A DNA stretch of 64,000 bases from an uncultured Lachnospiraceae bacterium (GTDB taxonomy: Bacteria > Bacillota > Clostridia > Lachnospirales > Lachnospiraceae). The stretch spans positions 124,001 through 188,000 of the forward strand of contig CAMNSZ010000002.1 in assembly GCA_946557105.1 (NCBI GenBank), read 5' to 3'. Each line of letters begins with the position of its first letter. Position 1 is the stretch's first letter. The notes under the pieces were generated by a model that was given only the letters and a program-made list of their open reading frames with translations, did no database searches and was not told the origin of the DNA. Shown here piece by piece: positions 61,718 to 64,000 of the stretch. A program made the translations under genes and the position numbers.

Positions 61718-62494
61718 CTACCAACCGTATGCCAAATTTTTAATTTCATTAAGCAATGCCTTGGGCTTATAATCCAGTAGAAAAAAGAGACATGTACATA
61801 ACACATAAAATTCCTCGTCAGCCTTTAACAACCCGCATTGTATATGTAATATTTTGTCTAAATCAATTTTGAAATACTCCTCTTCACCAGCGGGAAATGC
61901 GTTCTCGCCGTACAGGATATAATTTGCCTTCACGATATTTTGCCGAAATACCGCCAGACACTCTTCCCTTGTATATTGTTTATAATCTGTCTGAAAGGTA
62001 TAACCTGAAACAATCCGTTTATACCGCTTCCCCTTTAAGTCCTCATATAAAACCTTCAAATGCAAATAGCCTGCGTCGCCAACGCAAGACAAATGCTTAA
62101 ACGCTTCCACCATAGGATAATTCAGATACAGTTTCCCGTTATCCGTGGACTCCGTAAATACTTCCTTTAATTTTAAAATTTTTTCCTCTGAATACTTGGG
62201 GTCTTGGGGGTCGAAATCAAATATCAAAATGATATCCGAAAAAGCTTTGTCCAACTCCTTTTTAACCTGTTCGTCCGCTTGTACGGATTTTAATACCTGA
62301 ACGGTATCCAGCATATCAAAATCATCCGTATCGTTTATCTTAAACATATCGTATAATGCGTATATATTGGTTTTATAAGGAACAATATAAAATTCCGTCT
62401 CAAAAAATAGCTGCAGTAAATGTTCCATCAGTTTATAATCTGCTTTTTCACCCTCCACAATCATCAAAACCCTCTTAGCCATCAAATTCACCAC
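61718..62494 (-). CDS. RloB/AbiL-like (Toprim-related?) partner protein
   Basis: 258 aa; 'MAKRVLMIVEGEKADYKLMEHLLQLFFETEFYIVPYKTNIYAL...DIILIFDFDPQDPKYSEEKILKLKEVFTESTDNGKLYLNYPMVEAFKHL'; overlaps the AAA gene. Confidence 0.6.
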   Translation of the reverse strand: MVNLMAKRVLMIVEGEKADYKLMEHLLQLFFETEFYIVPYKTNIYALYDMFKINDTDDFDMLDTVQVLKSVQADEQVKKELDKAFSDIILIFDFDPQDPKYSEEKILKLKEVFTESTDNGKLYLNYPMVEAFKHLSCVGDAGYLHLKVLYEDLKGKRYKRIVSGYTFQTDYKQYTREECLAVFRQNIVKANYILYGENAFPAGEEEYFKIDLDKILHIQCGLLKADEEFYVLCTCLFFLLDYKPKALLNEIKNLAYGW

Positions 62495-63575
62495 TCTTAT
62501 ACAATTTTTCCAAGTTATGCCCTTCCCGCAGCTCTCTCTCTGTTGAATTTACTACGGATTTCAGCTTGCCATCCAACAAAATGAAATAGCAGTCAGGTCT
62601 CATAATCTTATTACTCAATAGATTGGTATTATGAGAAGTCAACACTACTTGACACTTCACCTCATTTTCCAGCATACTTACTACCTTTTCCGCCAATTCA
62701 TAGTGATAAAAAGCATCAAATTCATCAATCCACAAAAACGAAACAATATCCGCCTCATGGAACCAAACAAAAAACTTGGACAGCGCGGTCGTTCCGCTGG
62801 AGGCTCCCTCTATAAACGGAATGAGTCTCTTTTTATTAAAATAAAGCACTTTTTTCCCATCCGGCGATTCTTTGCAAATAAGCTTCTCCTTGATACCGCA
62901 TTCGTTTAAAAACCTTTCAAAATCATCCACAAAATTCTGATTAATAATATAATCGATGACATTATTTTCATTAATTTGATATCCCATATTCACATCATCC
63001 CCAACACTCCTAAACCACAGCATATTGGACACAAAGTCTATTATTTTTTTGATGGGCGAATCCCTCGATATCGCAGTATTATTCACGATATATCTCACCA
63101 AAGAAATATCAAATTTCTCATCGAACCTAAGCGTATCCGTCACCTTATCCCTGATACCCTCAAAATTTCCCATGCCGGTCCGAAAATCATATTCAAACAA
63201 CAATAATCCGTCTAAAAACAAGCTTTCATATACAAGCTTATCGACCTTATCTTTTCTGTATTCATATTTTAATTGCACGCCTTCAAAATCAAATATATAA
63301 CAAAATTCTGCATATTTTTCATCCGAATCGGCATTGATATAATTCTGATAAAAACTGTAATCCTTACTTTTATCCACAAGATGATAGGTGATATCAAATA
63401 ATGCATATCCTAAATTAGTCTTACCGCTTGCATTTTTACCATAAATGATTATTTTGTGCAACACACCGTTCTTTGCGCAGCGCTCGTTAAACTTATAATC
63501 CCTCACATCAGAAAAATCAAATTCTATTTTCTCTTTAAAATTTTTAAAATTACGCACTGAAAAATATTTAAGCAT
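62475..63575 (-). CDS. AAA-type ATPase (RloA/OLD-like, AAA_15/AAA_21)
   Basis: 366 aa; 'MLKYFSVRNFKNFKEKIEFDF', Walker A 'IYGKNASGKTNLGYALFD', Walker B 'FLWIDEFDAFYHYELAEKVV', 'VVLTSHNTNLLSNKIMRPDCYFIL'. Confidence 0.82.
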   Translation of the reverse strand: MLKYFSVRNFKNFKEKIEFDFSDVRDYKFNERCAKNGVLHKIIIYGKNASGKTNLGYALFDITYHLVDKSKDYSFYQNYINADSDEKYAEFCYIFDFEGVQLKYEYRKDKVDKLVYESLFLDGLLLFEYDFRTGMGNFEGIRDKVTDTLRFDEKFDISLVRYIVNNTAISRDSPIKKIIDFVSNMLWFRSVGDDVNMGYQINENNVIDYIINQNFVDDFERFLNECGIKEKLICKESPDGKKVLYFNKKRLIPFIEGASSGTTALSKFFVWFHEADIVSFLWIDEFDAFYHYELAEKVVSMLENEVKCQVVLTSHNTNLLSNKIMRPDCYFILLDGKLKSVVNSTERELREGHNLEKLYKSGEFDG

Positions 63576-63861
63576 TATCAGTCACCTCACTTTTTCATTA
63601 TAGTAAATCCTGACCCCGATTGCAATGAAATATGCTTATCTTCCGCAATTTTTCTAACTATTCAGCCTTTGGCTAAATAGTTATCAACCTTTTGTAATGA
63701 TTCAGCCATGCAGGACTAATTGTGCAATTTGTACGTGAAAGCTTGCCTATAAGGACTAATTGTGCAGTCGGTCCTATAGGCGAAAGCCCTGACAGATTAA
63801 GTCGATAACCCTGCCGCAAGCAGCGGGAAATAAATTTTGCAATGCCGCAAAGCGCGGCGCA

Positions 63862-64000
63862 TTAGTTTACAATCCCTTTTACAAGCGGCTTCTTAACAGG
63901 CTTCTCCTGCACAAAATCATATGCCTGTAAAAAACGCTCCTCCGCAGCCGCAAGCTTTCTCTCGTCATTGGCATGGATTACGGCTAACGGTTCGCCTGCA
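63862..64000 (-). CDS. pyrimidine-nucleoside (thymidine) phosphorylase C-terminus, partial
   Basis: Minus-strand frame running off the window: ...AGEPLAVIHANDERKLAAAEERFLQAYDFVQEKPVKKPLVKGIVN*. Confidence 0.65.
   Translation of the reverse strand, partial: AGEPLAVIHANDERKLAAAEERFLQAYDFVQEKPVKKPLVKGIVN

Overview
The window looks like a chromosomal segment of a Lachnospiraceae-type Firmicute. Most of it is housekeeping content: amino-acid biosynthesis (asd, argH, serA, serC, ilvB, ilvD, leuB, proA, proB, aroC), glycogen enzymes, topB, gltX, tgt, yajC, and a sporulation/ybeY-phoH-yqfD-yqfC cluster. Genes lie mainly on the minus strand. The most unusual locus is at the left edge (about 1-3800). 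A partial minus-strand protein that I read as DUF2828/TROVE-like (absent from the ORF track because it runs off the window) is preceded by three tandem tRNA-like non-coding RNAs. Each RNA has recognisable D-arm and T-arm elements. In each, the anticodon region is replaced by a conserved hairpin (A[A/G]GTCTT-GNNA-AAG[G/A]C[T/C]T) that shows compensatory base changes between copies. The basal (acceptor-side) stem is extended in all three, and one ends in a T7 tract. Two tandem WYL-domain proteins lie divergently across a 162-bp inverted-repeat element. I interpret this as a candidate Ro60/Y-RNA-like system. Secondary observations are a 117-bp tandem repeat array made of nested hairpins, a decayed dapB remnant, a degenerate-HD PgpH-like protein at the ybeY-phoH locus, an AAA-ATPase plus RloB/AbiL-like pair, and a small decayed accessory region at 3.8-5.2 kb. 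All calls come from reading the sequence; no database search was run.
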